DNA from: NORP23 sp050302475 | Lineage (GTDB): Bacteria > Pseudomonadota > Alphaproteobacteria > Rhodobacterales > Rhodobacteraceae | NCBI GenBank assembly: GCA_050302475.1 | Contig: JBNLBF010000024.1 | Coordinates: 1-31,074 of the forward strand | Direction of reading: 5' to 3' | Length of the DNA: 31,074 bases | Shown here: one piece after another, positions 17,244 through 24,343 of the stretch | Numbering within the stretch: the stretch's first letter is position 1 | Layout: every line of letters begins with the position of its first letter | Program-made: the position numbers and the translations under genes | Notes under the pieces: generated by a model | Told to the model about the DNA's origin: nothing | Seen by the model: the letters and a program-made list of their open reading frames with translations, nothing else | The model's database searches: none

Positions 17244-17849
17244 TCAAGATGAGAGTTCCGCCAACAATGTCGCATGTCGGGACAGGAAATCTGCTTTGAC
17301 ATCCATGGGTGCGCGAAGGGACAGTTTCAGTTTTTGCAACGCCTCTTCCTTCGGTTTTAGGAACAGTTTGTCAGCCTCTGCGCGTGAAAAACCGGCGATT
17401 TGTTGTGCCTCCAACCAGGCGGATATCCGATCCGCTCGCTTGATCTGGGTTTTGATATTTTTAGGCAATTCAGCCACCAGTCCAAACCGCAGATGAACTG
17501 CGGCCTGCAATCGGGCATCCATAGCCTTGTAATCCGGACCAACGGCGGCCTTCACCGGAGAGATCATATCCCCGATGACAAATTCCGGGGCGTCATGAAG
17601 CAAAGCCGCCAGCCGCCATTTTACCGGCGCGGTGGGCTGCAAACGTCCATATATCTGTTCAACCAGCAACGAATGTTCCGCAACGCTATAGGGAAACTCG
17701 CCATATGTCTGGCCATTCCAACGGGCGACGAACGCCAGACCGTGCGCGATATCCTCGATTTCGATATCCAACGGTGACGGGTCCAGCAGATCGAGTCTGC
17801 GACCGGAAAGCATTCTTTGCCACGCACGTTCAGGCAAGCTGGTGTCCAA
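17244..17849 (-). CDS. HD-domain phosphohydrolase (YfbR-like)
   Basis: This 201-residue protein has HD-domain metal ligands at H59 (YSVAEHS), H85-D86 (ALLHDAPEFVIGDM) and D140 (KRADRISAWLEA). The HDAxE-x3-GD pattern followed by SPVK is close to the YfbR 5'-deoxynucleotidase group, so a nucleotide phosphohydrolase role is plausible but unproven. The reading frame opens at TTG 17849 directly after an in-frame stop. The next candidate is ATG 17813, which would remove 12 residues (up to WQRMLSGRR) that look conserved-like. It sits alone, 53 bases upstream of cnoX and 28 bases downstream of the GT8 gene, all on the minus strand. Confidence 0.87.
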   Translation of the reverse strand: MDTSLPERAWQRMLSGRRLDLLDPSPLDIEIEDIAHGLAFVARWNGQTYGEFPYSVAEHSLLVEQIYGRLQPTAPVKWRLAALLHDAPEFVIGDMISPVKAAVGPDYKAMDARLQAAVHLRFGLVAELPKNIKTQIKRADRISAWLEAQQIAGFSRAEADKLFLKPKEEALQKLKLSLRAPMDVKADFLSRHATLLAELSS

Positions 17850-17877
17850 TCAATGATATCGGCCCGACGGGACGGTG

Positions 17878-18816
17878 TTATGCAACGGCATTCTTCTCTA
17901 CCTGCTTCAAGGTATTCTCGGACAGGCGATCACGTAAATACCCTTTGATTTTACGACGCCATCCATATTTCCGCGAAGGCAATGAACGGTTCTTTTCGGC
18001 GTATTCTGGAAATTCTTTGCTCAGGAACTGATCATAGTGGTCCCAGACCCTCCGGAAAACAGGATTGTTATTCGGAAACCAAGCCTTGTTTGGGCCGGTG
18101 AAATGCAAATTCTTTACATTGAACTGATTTAGCAATCTTTGGCCTGACGCACGGGTTTGCCAGTTCCATTTCACCGAAAGCTGAAGCCAGTCACCTTTGA
18201 TCACCCCGTTAAGTGCAGACTGATCAGCAAAGGTCAGGAAACTGGAATTTTCCAGCGCGAATTCAATTACTTTGTCCAGCAATCCGGACGCACAATATTT
18301 CTCAACATCAAACAGGATTAGGCCGGAATTCATATAGCGGCGATCCGTAATACCAATATTTTTGAGATATTCGCGATGCCGGCGTCGCAGCCTTTTGGTT
18401 AACATCAAAGCGTCCGGTGCGGCGGCGATGAACTTGCCTTCCATGTCGATGTTGAAGAGCTCTTGAATGCCCGGGGCTAACATGAACGTGTCGCCATCCA
18501 GATAGATAAACCGGTCATACTCACCGCGCAAACTGAAGGGTATTAGAAGTCTTAAATAACTTGCAATCGGAAGGCTGTCGGTCACGGGGACATTCCCAAG
18601 TAAACTTGGGTCGATGGAGCGAAACTCGATGTTTTTTTCTGCGAACGGATAGCTGTCAGGATTTATGGAATCCGAGAATAAGATAATATCAAAATTCGGA
18701 TTCGTTTCCATTTGTTGGATCCGAAATATCTGCATCAACGTATAAGGAAGGAACTTTTCATCACACGCAAATACGATGGCATATTTATTTCGCTTACGAT
18801 CTTTTGGCAGTGTCAC
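17878..18816 (-). CDS. Family 8 glycosyltransferase
   Basis: This 312-residue GT-A fold enzyme has IVFACDEKFLPYTLMQIF at the N-terminus, the metal-binding DxD as D107-G-D109 (YLDGDTFML), MNSGLILFD (162-170), the acceptor-side ADQSALNGV (197-205) and HFTGPNKAW (238-246). These are the hallmarks of GT8 (LgtC/RfaJ-type) retaining transferases, which add galactose or glucose to lipopolysaccharide or capsule. The tail (about 275-312) is Arg/Lys-rich and could contact the membrane. The start is GTG with GGGG about 7 bases upstream. The gene is visibly more AT-rich than its neighbours, and no other polysaccharide gene is beside it, which suggests acquisition by transfer. It is divergent from ahcY across 83 bases. 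Confidence 0.88.
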   Translation of the reverse strand: MTLPKDRKRNKYAIVFACDEKFLPYTLMQIFRIQQMETNPNFDIILFSDSINPDSYPFAEKNIEFRSIDPSLLGNVPVTDSLPIASYLRLLIPFSLRGEYDRFIYLDGDTFMLAPGIQELFNIDMEGKFIAAAPDALMLTKRLRRRHREYLKNIGITDRRYMNSGLILFDVEKYCASGLLDKVIEFALENSSFLTFADQSALNGVIKGDWLQLSVKWNWQTRASGQRLLNQFNVKNLHFTGPNKAWFPNNNPVFRRVWDHYDQFLSKEFPEYAEKNRSLPSRKYGWRRKIKGYLRDRLSENTLKQVEKNAVA

Positions 18817-18899
18817 AATCGCTACCCCTATTGCCGACAGTCAGACACAGTGTTATCCCGCCTTCGAAACTGCGCGCGACCATATAGGAGCCCTTGCGA

Positions 18900-20294
18900 A
18901 TGTCTACTGAATACATTGTTAAAGATATCTCATTAGCCGATTTTGGGCGCAAAGAACTGGATATCGCCGAAACGGAAATGCCGGGATTGATGGCGCTGCG
19001 TGAAGAATATGGCGATGCCAAACCGTTGGCGGGGGCACGGATTGCCGGGTCACTGCACATGACCATCCAGACGGCTGTTCTGATTGAAACGCTTGTCCAT
19101 CTGGGGGCCGAGGTGCGTTGGGCATCGTGCAATATATTCTCCACCCAGGACCACGCGGCAGCGGCGATTGCGGCACGGGGCATTCCGGTGTTTGCTGTCA
19201 AAGGGCAGTCGCTTGAGGAACATTGGGACTATCAGGATCGGATTTTCATGTTCGAGGATGGTATGTGCAATATGATCCTCGACGATGGCGGGGATGCGAC
19301 GCTTTATATCCTTTTGGGTGCGCGCGTCGAAGCTGGCGAAACCGATCTGATTTCCGTACCGAAATCCGAAGAAGAAGAAGCGATTTTCGCGCAGATCAAG
19401 AAACGTTTGGCAGCGAGCCCCGGCTGGTTCACCAAACAGCGTGAAGCAATCAAAGGCGTTTCCGAAGAAACCACAACCGGTGTCCACCGTCTGTATCAGC
19501 TGATGGAAGCTGGCCAACTGCCATTCCCGGCGATCAACGTGAATGACTCCGTTACCAAATCGAAATTCGACAACAAATACGGCTGTAAGGAATCTCTGGT
19601 CGACGGTATCCGCCGCGCGACCGACACGATGATGGCCGGTAAGGTCGCTGTTGTTTGCGGTTATGGCGACGTTGGCAAAGGCTCTGCAGCCTCACTGCGT
19701 GGTGCTGGTGCCCGCGTCAAAGTCACTGAAATCGACCCGATTTGCGCGCTTCAGGCGGCGATGGACGGGTTTGAAGTTGTGACGCTGGAAGATGCGGTCG
19801 ATGATGCGGATATTTTTGTCACGACAACCGGCAACAAAGATGTCATTCGCCTGGAACATATGCGTCGCATGAAGGACATGGCGATTGTCGGTAATATCGG
19901 TCATTTCGACAATGAAATTCAGGTCGCGGCGCTGAAAAACCACAAATGGACGAACATCAAGGATCAGGTCGATATGATCGAAATGCCTAACGGCAACCGC
20001 CTGATCCTACTGTCCGAGGGGCGTTTGCTGAACCTTGGCAATGCGACCGGTCATCCGTCCTTTGTGATGTCCGCCAGCTTTACCAATCAGGTGCTGGCCC
20101 AGATCGAGCTTTGGACCAAAGGCGATAAGTACGAAAACAAAGTCTACATCCTGCCGAAACATCTGGATGAAAAAGTTGCAATGCTGCATCTGGCGAAAGT
20201 CGGTGCCAAACTGTCCAGCCTTTCGGGTGAACAGGCTGAGTATATCGGGGTGAAGCCGGAAGGTCCGTTCAAACCGGAACATTATCGCTATTGA
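18900..20294 (+). CDS. ahcY: Adenosylhomocysteinase
   Basis: This 464-residue enzyme splits S-adenosylhomocysteine into adenosine and homocysteine, recycling the product of methyltransferases. The motifs are NIFSTQDHAAAAI, SEETTTGVHRLYQ, DSVTKSKFDNKYGCKESLVDG, the NAD loop CGYGDVGKGSA, NIGHFDNEI, NLGNATGHPSFVM, and the C-terminal FKPEHYRY with the conserved terminal Lys-Pro and Tyr. Everything is in place at the usual bacterial length. ATG 18900 lies nine bases after AGGAG; the in-frame TTG at 18894 is too close to that site. I looked for an SAH or SAM riboswitch in the 83-base leader and saw none. A DUF922-like gene starts one base after the stop. Confidence 0.98.
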   Translation: MSTEYIVKDISLADFGRKELDIAETEMPGLMALREEYGDAKPLAGARIAGSLHMTIQTAVLIETLVHLGAEVRWASCNIFSTQDHAAAAIAARGIPVFAVKGQSLEEHWDYQDRIFMFEDGMCNMILDDGGDATLYILLGARVEAGETDLISVPKSEEEEAIFAQIKKRLAASPGWFTKQREAIKGVSEETTTGVHRLYQLMEAGQLPFPAINVNDSVTKSKFDNKYGCKESLVDGIRRATDTMMAGKVAVVCGYGDVGKGSAASLRGAGARVKVTEIDPICALQAAMDGFEVVTLEDAVDDADIFVTTTGNKDVIRLEHMRRMKDMAIVGNIGHFDNEIQVAALKNHKWTNIKDQVDMIEMPNGNRLILLSEGRLLNLGNATGHPSFVMSASFTNQVLAQIELWTKGDKYENKVYILPKHLDEKVAMLHLAKVGAKLSSLSGEQAEYIGVKPEGPFKPEHYRY

Positions 20295-20295
20295 T

Positions 20296-20763
20296 ATGAT
20301 CCGGCCTATCGCCATTGCATTATCCCTGATCTGGGTAGGGCTGGCAGAGGCAAAGCCAAGCGTCTCGACCAAGACCTACTATTATGATGTCAGCGGCGGT
20401 TCAGCTGCTGACATCCGGCAGGACCTGCGGGAAAACGGACCTAATGGTTATTGGGCCTACACGAACTGGTACGTAAGCTGGACCGGCAGTTGTCAAATCA
20501 CCGTAGAAATCGACATAACGCTTCCCCGACTGGTTGACCGGGAGCGTTTGCCCAAGTCCTACTTGGTCGCCTGGGACAACATGATCCGGGTTTTGACGGA
20601 ACACGAAAATCAGCATGCGCAACATGGCATTAACGCGGCAAACGAGATCGAAGACAGCGATTGTCGCAGAGCGTACGCGATTATCGATCATTGGGCAGAA
20701 CAGGACCGTATCTTAGACCGCGAAACCCAAAATGGAAATCTGCAAGGCGTAGAGCTGCCATAA
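20296..20763 (+). CDS. Secreted DUF922-like protein with HExxH motif (putative Zn protease)
   Basis: This 155-residue protein begins with a signal peptide (MIRPIAIALSLIWVGLAEA). The mature part has the DUF922 pattern: TKTYYYDVSGGSAADIRQDLRENGP, GYWAYTNWYVSW, a Cys (C66) in GSCQITVEIDITLP, then LTEHENQHAQHG with H103-E104-x2-H107, the classic zinc-protease motif, and C123, which may pair with C66. The family (COG5661) is annotated as predicted secreted Zn-dependent protease on the basis of this motif; activity is not established. It starts one base after the ahcY stop and has no strong ribosome site of its own, so expression probably depends on ahcY. The 162 bases that follow lack a terminator that I can recognise. 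Confidence 0.82.
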   Translation: MIRPIAIALSLIWVGLAEAKPSVSTKTYYYDVSGGSAADIRQDLRENGPNGYWAYTNWYVSWTGSCQITVEIDITLPRLVDRERLPKSYLVAWDNMIRVLTEHENQHAQHGINAANEIEDSDCRRAYAIIDHWAEQDRILDRETQNGNLQGVELP

Positions 20764-20882
20764 GGCGAAAGCGGGGAAGGGATGTGACTTTTCGGCCTCT
20801 TTTCTTAAGAATTCACACAATCTGTTGCGATGAAGATACAACCTAATACTTATCCTTTTGGTCTACTTGTTATTTGGCATGG

Positions 20883-20897
20883 TTAACAGCAGGTTAA
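20883..20897. promoter_or_regulatory. CtrA-type binding box (TTAA-N7-TTAA)
   Basis: TTAA at 20883-20886 and TTAA at 20894-20897 are separated by exactly seven bases, the full Caulobacter CtrA consensus. They sit within a direct repeat of GGTTAAC (20881-20887 and 20892-20898). The box ends 28 bases before the ATG of the beta-barrel gene in an AT-rich leader, so it overlaps or lies just below the probable promoter. Direction of control, activation or repression, cannot be told from position alone. Confidence 0.55.
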
Positions 20898-20925
20898 CGC
20901 CGCAACGAGTAAACAAGGGGACACG

Positions 20926-21861
20926 ATGAATCATTTTATCAAATCAGTTGCTCTCTCAGTCTGCTTTGCAGGCAGTGCATTCGCACAAACTGCGGGAGAT
21001 CAGGGTGGGGCGGTTGGACTCAGCTATACCGGCATCAGCAATGACAACTTGCCGGACGAGACCAGCGTATTGTCGATCTGGAGCATTGGCGCCTATAACT
21101 TCACGCCGTCGATCGGCGTTCAGTATGGCGTACAGTTTGACCGCTACAGCTTCGCCGAAGGTGGATCGGGTATCGATATCGACGTCGTCGATTTTGACCT
21201 CCACGCCTACTACAACATCAATGCGAACACCAAGGTCGGCGTGTTTGTGTCGGACGTGATCTTTGATCAGCTGACACTGTATTCCGGCGGATCGAGCATG
21301 GGGATCAATCCCGACATCTTCAGCCTGATTTACGGTGGCGAGATCATGACCAGCTTCTCCGGTTTCGAAATCGAAGCCTATGCCGGTGTTGGGTCGATGA
21401 TGGGTGACGACATTGGCGGCACCGACGTCACGATGATGGCGTATGGTGGCGACGTCAGCTATCAGATTTCGTCCGCATTCGAAGTTTATGGCGACGTGAG
21501 CTACCTGAACTTCGATATCGAGAGCGGTTCAGCTTCGCTTACTTTCCTCACCTATGCCGGTGGAGTGGAATATGCGTTCAATCCCGATCTTCGGATTATC
21601 GGCGAGGTGCGCGGCGGATATATCGATCTGGATGGAAGCCGCATTGACATGTTCGGTTATGGCGCACGGGTTGAATATGACTTCCCGCTCAATATCGGAC
21701 CGGGTAGCGAGCTGATGCTGTATGCGTCCGTCGGAAATGACACGTTGTCGCCGGAATTCTCTTCCGACAGCGAAAGCTTCATCGACTACACAATCGGTGT
21801 GGAATGGTCATTCGGCGGGTACTCCGACGATACTTTCTTCAGCGGGCCGAGCCTGTACTGA
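20926..21861 (+). CDS. Outer-membrane beta-barrel protein (porin-like), function unknown
   Basis: This 311-residue protein has a signal peptide (MNHFIKSVALSVCFAGSAFA, cleavage before QTAGDQ). The mature sequence is made of alternating hydrophobic/polar strands with many Gly, Tyr and Asp turns (AVGLSYTGIS, VGVQYGVQF, GFEIEAYAGVGSM, FLTYAGGVEYAF), as in small outer-membrane barrels of roughly 10-14 strands. No named family is recognised. The C-terminal residues are GPSLY, so the usual terminal Phe is absent, though a Tyr-terminated strand can still be a BAM signal. It has a strong AAGGGGA ribosome site, a CtrA-like box upstream and an intrinsic terminator 21 bases after the stop, so it appears monocistronic and possibly cell-cycle controlled. 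Confidence 0.8.
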   Translation: MNHFIKSVALSVCFAGSAFAQTAGDQGGAVGLSYTGISNDNLPDETSVLSIWSIGAYNFTPSIGVQYGVQFDRYSFAEGGSGIDIDVVDFDLHAYYNINANTKVGVFVSDVIFDQLTLYSGGSSMGINPDIFSLIYGGEIMTSFSGFEIEAYAGVGSMMGDDIGGTDVTMMAYGGDVSYQISSAFEVYGDVSYLNFDIESGSASLTFLTYAGGVEYAFNPDLRIIGEVRGGYIDLDGSRIDMFGYGARVEYDFPLNIGPGSELMLYASVGNDTLSPEFSSDSESFIDYTIGVEWSFGGYSDDTFFSGPSLY

Positions 21862-21882
21862 TAAGATCAAATCCAAGGGAAA

Positions 21883-21908
21883 GGGCGCGGCAGATCGCGC
21901 CCTTTTTT
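21883..21908 (+). terminator. Intrinsic terminator of the beta-barrel gene
   Basis: GGGCGCG (21883-21889) pairs with CGCGCCC (21896-21902) around a six-base loop, extended by AA:TT at the base, and is followed by six T (21903-21908). This is a textbook rho-independent terminator. The last T residues are part of the ppk2 stop codon on the other strand, and the AA-rich side may let the stem work in both directions. Confidence 0.9.
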
Positions 21909-22803
21909 ACTTCCGGGTTTCCGGGTGCAGCGACTTTCCAAGAATATGTTCGTCATGTCCGATAACATGCCGGGCGTTTCCGACAATAAGCGGATCAGGC
22001 CCTGTGACGACAGATTTGTCTTTGCCGGGATAGGGGAGATTGCTCAGGAAATGCATCATCGTGGCCAGTCGGGCGCGTTTCTTGTCATTTGACTTCACAA
22101 TCGTCCAAGGCGCGTCAGCCGTGTCAGTATAAAAGAACATTGCTTCCTTGGCTTCGGTGTAATCTTCCCACTTGTCCAGACTCGCACGGTCAATCGGTGA
22201 AAGTTTCCACTGTTTCAGCGGGTCCGTTTCCCGCGATTCAAACCGGCGCCGTTGTTCTTCCTGCGTGACGGAGAACCAGTATTTGAACAGACGGATTCCC
22301 GAACGGGTAAACATGCGTTCCAGCTCAGGTGTCTGGCGCATGAATTCCAGATATTCCGCGGGCGAGCAGAATCCCATCACCCGTTCCACTCCGGCGCGGT
22401 TGTACCAGGACCGGTCGAAAAACACGATCTCTCCGGCGGAAGGTAGATGTTGAATATAGCGCTGAAAGAACCATTGGCTGCGTTCACGGTCTGACGGTTT
22501 GTTAAGTGCGACAACACGGGCATCACGAGGGTTCAGATGTTCGGTGAACCGTTTGATGGTTCCCCCTTTACCCGCTGCGTCCCGCCCTTCGAACAGAATG
22601 ACGAGCTTCTCGCCGCTCTCTTGAACCCACTGTTGAACTTTTAACAGCTCTACCTGCAGCTCCGCCTTTTTGCGTTCATACTCAGACGATTTGATCTTTT
22701 CCTTGTAGGGGTAAACCGATTGTTCAAACTCCGCATGCGGAGATTGCGGCGGTGCTGTTACTTCGGAAATATCAGAGCGGGTTCTCTTTCGAGTGGTGGG
22801 CAT
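21907..22803 (-). CDS. ppk2: Polyphosphate kinase 2 (class I)
   Basis: This 298-residue enzyme of the PPK2 family has Walker A FEGRDAAGKGGTIKR (71-85, with D75 and K79), the lid-region FFDRSWYNRAGVERVMGF (128-145), and FKYWFSV and SPIDRASLDKWEDYT, all diagnostic. A single PPK2 domain of about 300 residues indicates the class that phosphorylates nucleoside diphosphates with polyphosphate; whether ADP or GDP is preferred cannot be read. The N-terminal 25 residues are basic and proline-rich. The TAA stop lies in the T-run of the convergent terminator. Upstream is the long hairpin-rich gap. Confidence 0.95.
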   Translation of the reverse strand: MPTTRKRTRSDISEVTAPPQSPHAEFEQSVYPYKEKIKSSEYERKKAELQVELLKVQQWVQESGEKLVILFEGRDAAGKGGTIKRFTEHLNPRDARVVALNKPSDRERSQWFFQRYIQHLPSAGEIVFFDRSWYNRAGVERVMGFCSPAEYLEFMRQTPELERMFTRSGIRLFKYWFSVTQEEQRRRFESRETDPLKQWKLSPIDRASLDKWEDYTEAKEAMFFYTDTADAPWTIVKSNDKKRARLATMMHFLSNLPYPGKDKSVVTGPDPLIVGNARHVIGHDEHILGKSLHPETRK

Positions 22804-23216
22804 TTCGACACTTTCTTTTTGGACATTTTTATCTATCGCGACAGCCCCATCAAGACATTGATATGTGTCAAATTAACGAACATCCGGCGCCACAATCGAT
22901 GGTATCGCAAAAGTTAGCGAATCCCAAAGAATTTGGAACGTATTTTAAGCACTATAAACTTGAGAATTCTTCGGACTGTTATAGACAAATATTAGCGGAT
23001 TGTTCTGGCAGGAGGCTGAACCGATCAGAAAATAGAAGCCGTATATCAAGAAATACTCAGCTGTTTTTTGTGCAAGTGTGCGCACAAGGAGCAAGCGCAA
23101 AGGGACACCTTTGTGCGGGGTGCGGGAGAGCCTCTGTGGGGGAGGCTCTCCCGACTAGTTTTCTAAACTAAGTCTGTCGGAGACGCAGAGTTTCCAGCGT
23201 CTCGCAAGGTCAGAAA
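22804..23216. other. Gene-free 413-base gap between ppk2 and DUF1761 gene
   Basis: I see no convincing coding sequence here. About 22804-23060 is AT-rich and must include the ppk2 promoter. The right third is a series of hairpins (see next entry). An open frame crosses the gap on the plus strand but has no ribosome site, overlaps the ppk2 start and runs straight through the hairpins. Confidence 0.7.
23068..23203 (+). other. Tandem stem-loops, candidate small RNA or multi-hairpin 3' end
   Basis: Five hairpins follow each other: TTGTGC/GCACAA (23068-23073 with 23082-23087), GCGCAAAGG/CCTTTGTGC (23095-23103 with 23108-23116, one G:T), a perfect 12-bp stem CGGGAGAGCCTC/GAGGCTCTCCCG (23123-23134 with 23142-23153), TAGTTT/AAACTA (about 23157-23169), and GAGACGC/GCGTCTC (23180-23186 with 23197-23203). 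The 12-bp stem is followed by a short AGTTTTCT tract, so on the plus strand it could end a small RNA starting in the AT-rich part. Hairpins read on either strand, so a 3' structure for the minus-strand DUF1761 transcript is equally possible. No known RNA family is recognised. Confidence 0.35.
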
Positions 23217-23606
23217 TCAGAGCCCGAACAACCCTAAAACCAGACCCATAATCGTACAGCCGACTGTTGCGTAAATTCCATCAATCAGGGCCAGGTTTTT
23301 CGGTCGTCCTGCAAATGCGTAGTTGGTGACAACCCAAGGGGTCGCCAGAAACAACCCGATTCCCAGACCGGCAATCAGACCTTTATCGATACCGAAAATC
23401 CCTGCCTGCGCAAAAATATGCCGCATCATCCCGGCCACCAGGATCACGGAAATTCCGGAAATGATGAATGGCATCGGGTCGCGTTTCTTGACATCTTCCT
23501 CTGTCAGCCCTGCGGCTGCCATCCAGGGTTTGGCCATAACCATGTACCAAATTGCACCAAACGCGTACGCAGCGGCGGCTGCCGCTAACACTGCAATATA
23601 CTGCAT
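23217..23606 (-). CDS. DUF1761 family small membrane protein
   Basis: This 129-residue protein begins at ATG 23606, which follows a clear GAGGAG site. It has four hydrophobic segments: about 3-20 (AVLAAAAAAYAFGAIWYMV), 50-68 (FIISGISVILVAGMM), 75-98 and 110-128 (VGCTIMGLVLGLFGL). GAIWYMVMAKPWM near the first helix and WVVTNYAFAGRPKNLALIDG match the DUF1761 pattern. The function of the family is unknown. A frame extending upstream to 23774 adds 56 charged residues without family resemblance and ignores the good ribosome site. It appears to be a single-gene unit. Confidence 0.86.
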   Translation of the reverse strand: MQYIAVLAAAAAAYAFGAIWYMVMAKPWMAAAGLTEEDVKKRDPMPFIISGISVILVAGMMRHIFAQAGIFGIDKGLIAGLGIGLFLATPWVVTNYAFAGRPKNLALIDGIYATVGCTIMGLVLGLFGL

Positions 23607-23780
23607 TCTGCTCTCCTCATTTTTATCATTATTGGCGCCACTATTACGGCGGATTTCCGCCGATAGCAAGAAATAACGTGGTTGTGGCCAGTGAGGATAC
23701 AGCCGGTCAATGATCAGCGGATGTGTGTGTTTCTGCCATTCAGCGCCCCTCAGATGCTGAAGATCCGGCGGCAAATCATT
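23607..23780. other. Non-coding leader of the DUF1761 gene with a GC hairpin
   Basis: The stretch between the DUF1761 start and the MFS remnant has no gene I can support. It holds CGGCGG/CCGCCG around ATTT (23647-23652 with 23657-23662), extended by CTAT/ATAG across a two-base bulge (23641-23666), in the 5' leader of the DUF1761 transcript. A TTCAGC-N11-GCTGAA dyad lies at 23739-23761. Neither is followed by a T-run, so a terminator is unlikely. Decayed coding sequence from a lost gene may be included. Confidence 0.5.
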
Positions 23781-23920
23781 CTACATTTCCGGGCAGTGTT
23801 TCGGTAACAGAATTGTCGCCAGAAGCCCCAGCGCAACTGTTGGCAATCCGGGTCCGATCAAGCTGACAAGCTGCGCCGCATACAGACGGCGAAAACCGGA
23901 TGACGGAGCGGTGCGAACAT
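23781..23920 (-). pseudogene. Remnant of an MFS transporter, frameshifted and collapsed to about 46 codons
   Basis: On the minus strand ATG 23920 opens with MFAPLRHPVF. The reading then needs one extra base near 23891-23893 (the sequence has TTCGCC where TTCCGCC is expected) to continue as RRLYAAQLVSLIGPGLPTVALGLLA in the next frame. The joined sequence reads like the N-terminal helix of a major facilitator permease (typical form: RxLFAAQxxSLxGTGLxTVALGLLAYDLA). After GLLA the expected transporter is missing: TILLPKHCPEM and a stop follow, perhaps the former C-terminus joined by a large internal deletion. The remnant starts one base after the EVE gene, so the intact gene was probably the last of the tsaD-gpsA-EVE run. 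Confidence 0.55.
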
Positions 23921-24340
23921 TCAGCCAGTGAATCTTCCCATCTTGCAGATGTGATCCCATTCCGCTTTCGTCACAGGCTGGACGGACAGGCGCGTATTGT
24001 TCACCAGAACCATATCTTTCAATTTGGGCTCGTTCTTACAATCCTCCAATGTCACGGGGGTTTCGAAGGGGCCAACCGCTTTAATATCGACACATTCCCA
24101 GCGCGGATCATCCGTGGTGCTGTCCGGGTGAATCTCCCGCATTACCTCGACAACCCCGACGATCCGTTTTTCGTTCACCGAATGATAGAAAAACCCGCGA
24201 TCCCCGACTTTCATCAGCCGCATATTGTTGCGGGCCTGATAGTTGCGCACCCCGTCCCATTCCTCGCCAGCGTCACCTTTCGCAACCTGATCGTCCCAGC
24301 CCCAAGTGTTGGGTTCGGATTTGAAAAGCCAGTAATTCAT
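23921..24340 (-). CDS. EVE-domain protein
   Basis: This 139-residue protein is a single EVE (PUA-like) domain: MNYWLFKSEPNTWGWDDQ at the start, WDGVRNYQARNNMRLMKVGDRGFFYHS, and the C-terminal DMVLVNNTRLSVQPVTKAEWDHI. These match the thymocyte nuclear protein 1 (THYN1)-like group across the full length. EVE domains bind modified bases in nucleic acids; the ligand here is unknown. The ATG is three bases after the gpsA stop, so it is probably co-transcribed with tsaD and gpsA. It carries no nuclease or helicase fusion, so a restriction role as seen in fused EVE proteins is not indicated. Confidence 0.93.
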   Translation of the reverse strand: MNYWLFKSEPNTWGWDDQVAKGDAGEEWDGVRNYQARNNMRLMKVGDRGFFYHSVNEKRIVGVVEVMREIHPDSTTDDPRWECVDIKAVGPFETPVTLEDCKNEPKLKDMVLVNNTRLSVQPVTKAEWDHICKMGRFTG

Positions 24341-24343
24341 CTT

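Noticed and set aside
18817..18899. Possible SAH or SAM riboswitch upstream of ahcY
   Set aside because: The 83-base leader shows no pseudoknot-like pairing or conserved riboswitch core that I can identify.
22752..23171. Plus-strand open frame of 139 codons between ppk2 and the DUF1761 gene
   Set aside because: It overlaps the ppk2 start in antisense, has no ribosome site at 22752 or at the internal ATG 22864, reads straight through strong hairpins, and its Cys/Gly-rich end is just the hairpin sequence.
23921..24340. EVE protein as part of a modification-dependent defence system
   Set aside because: It is a stand-alone EVE domain in a housekeeping run with gpsA and tsaD; no nuclease, helicase or methyltransferase partner is nearby.
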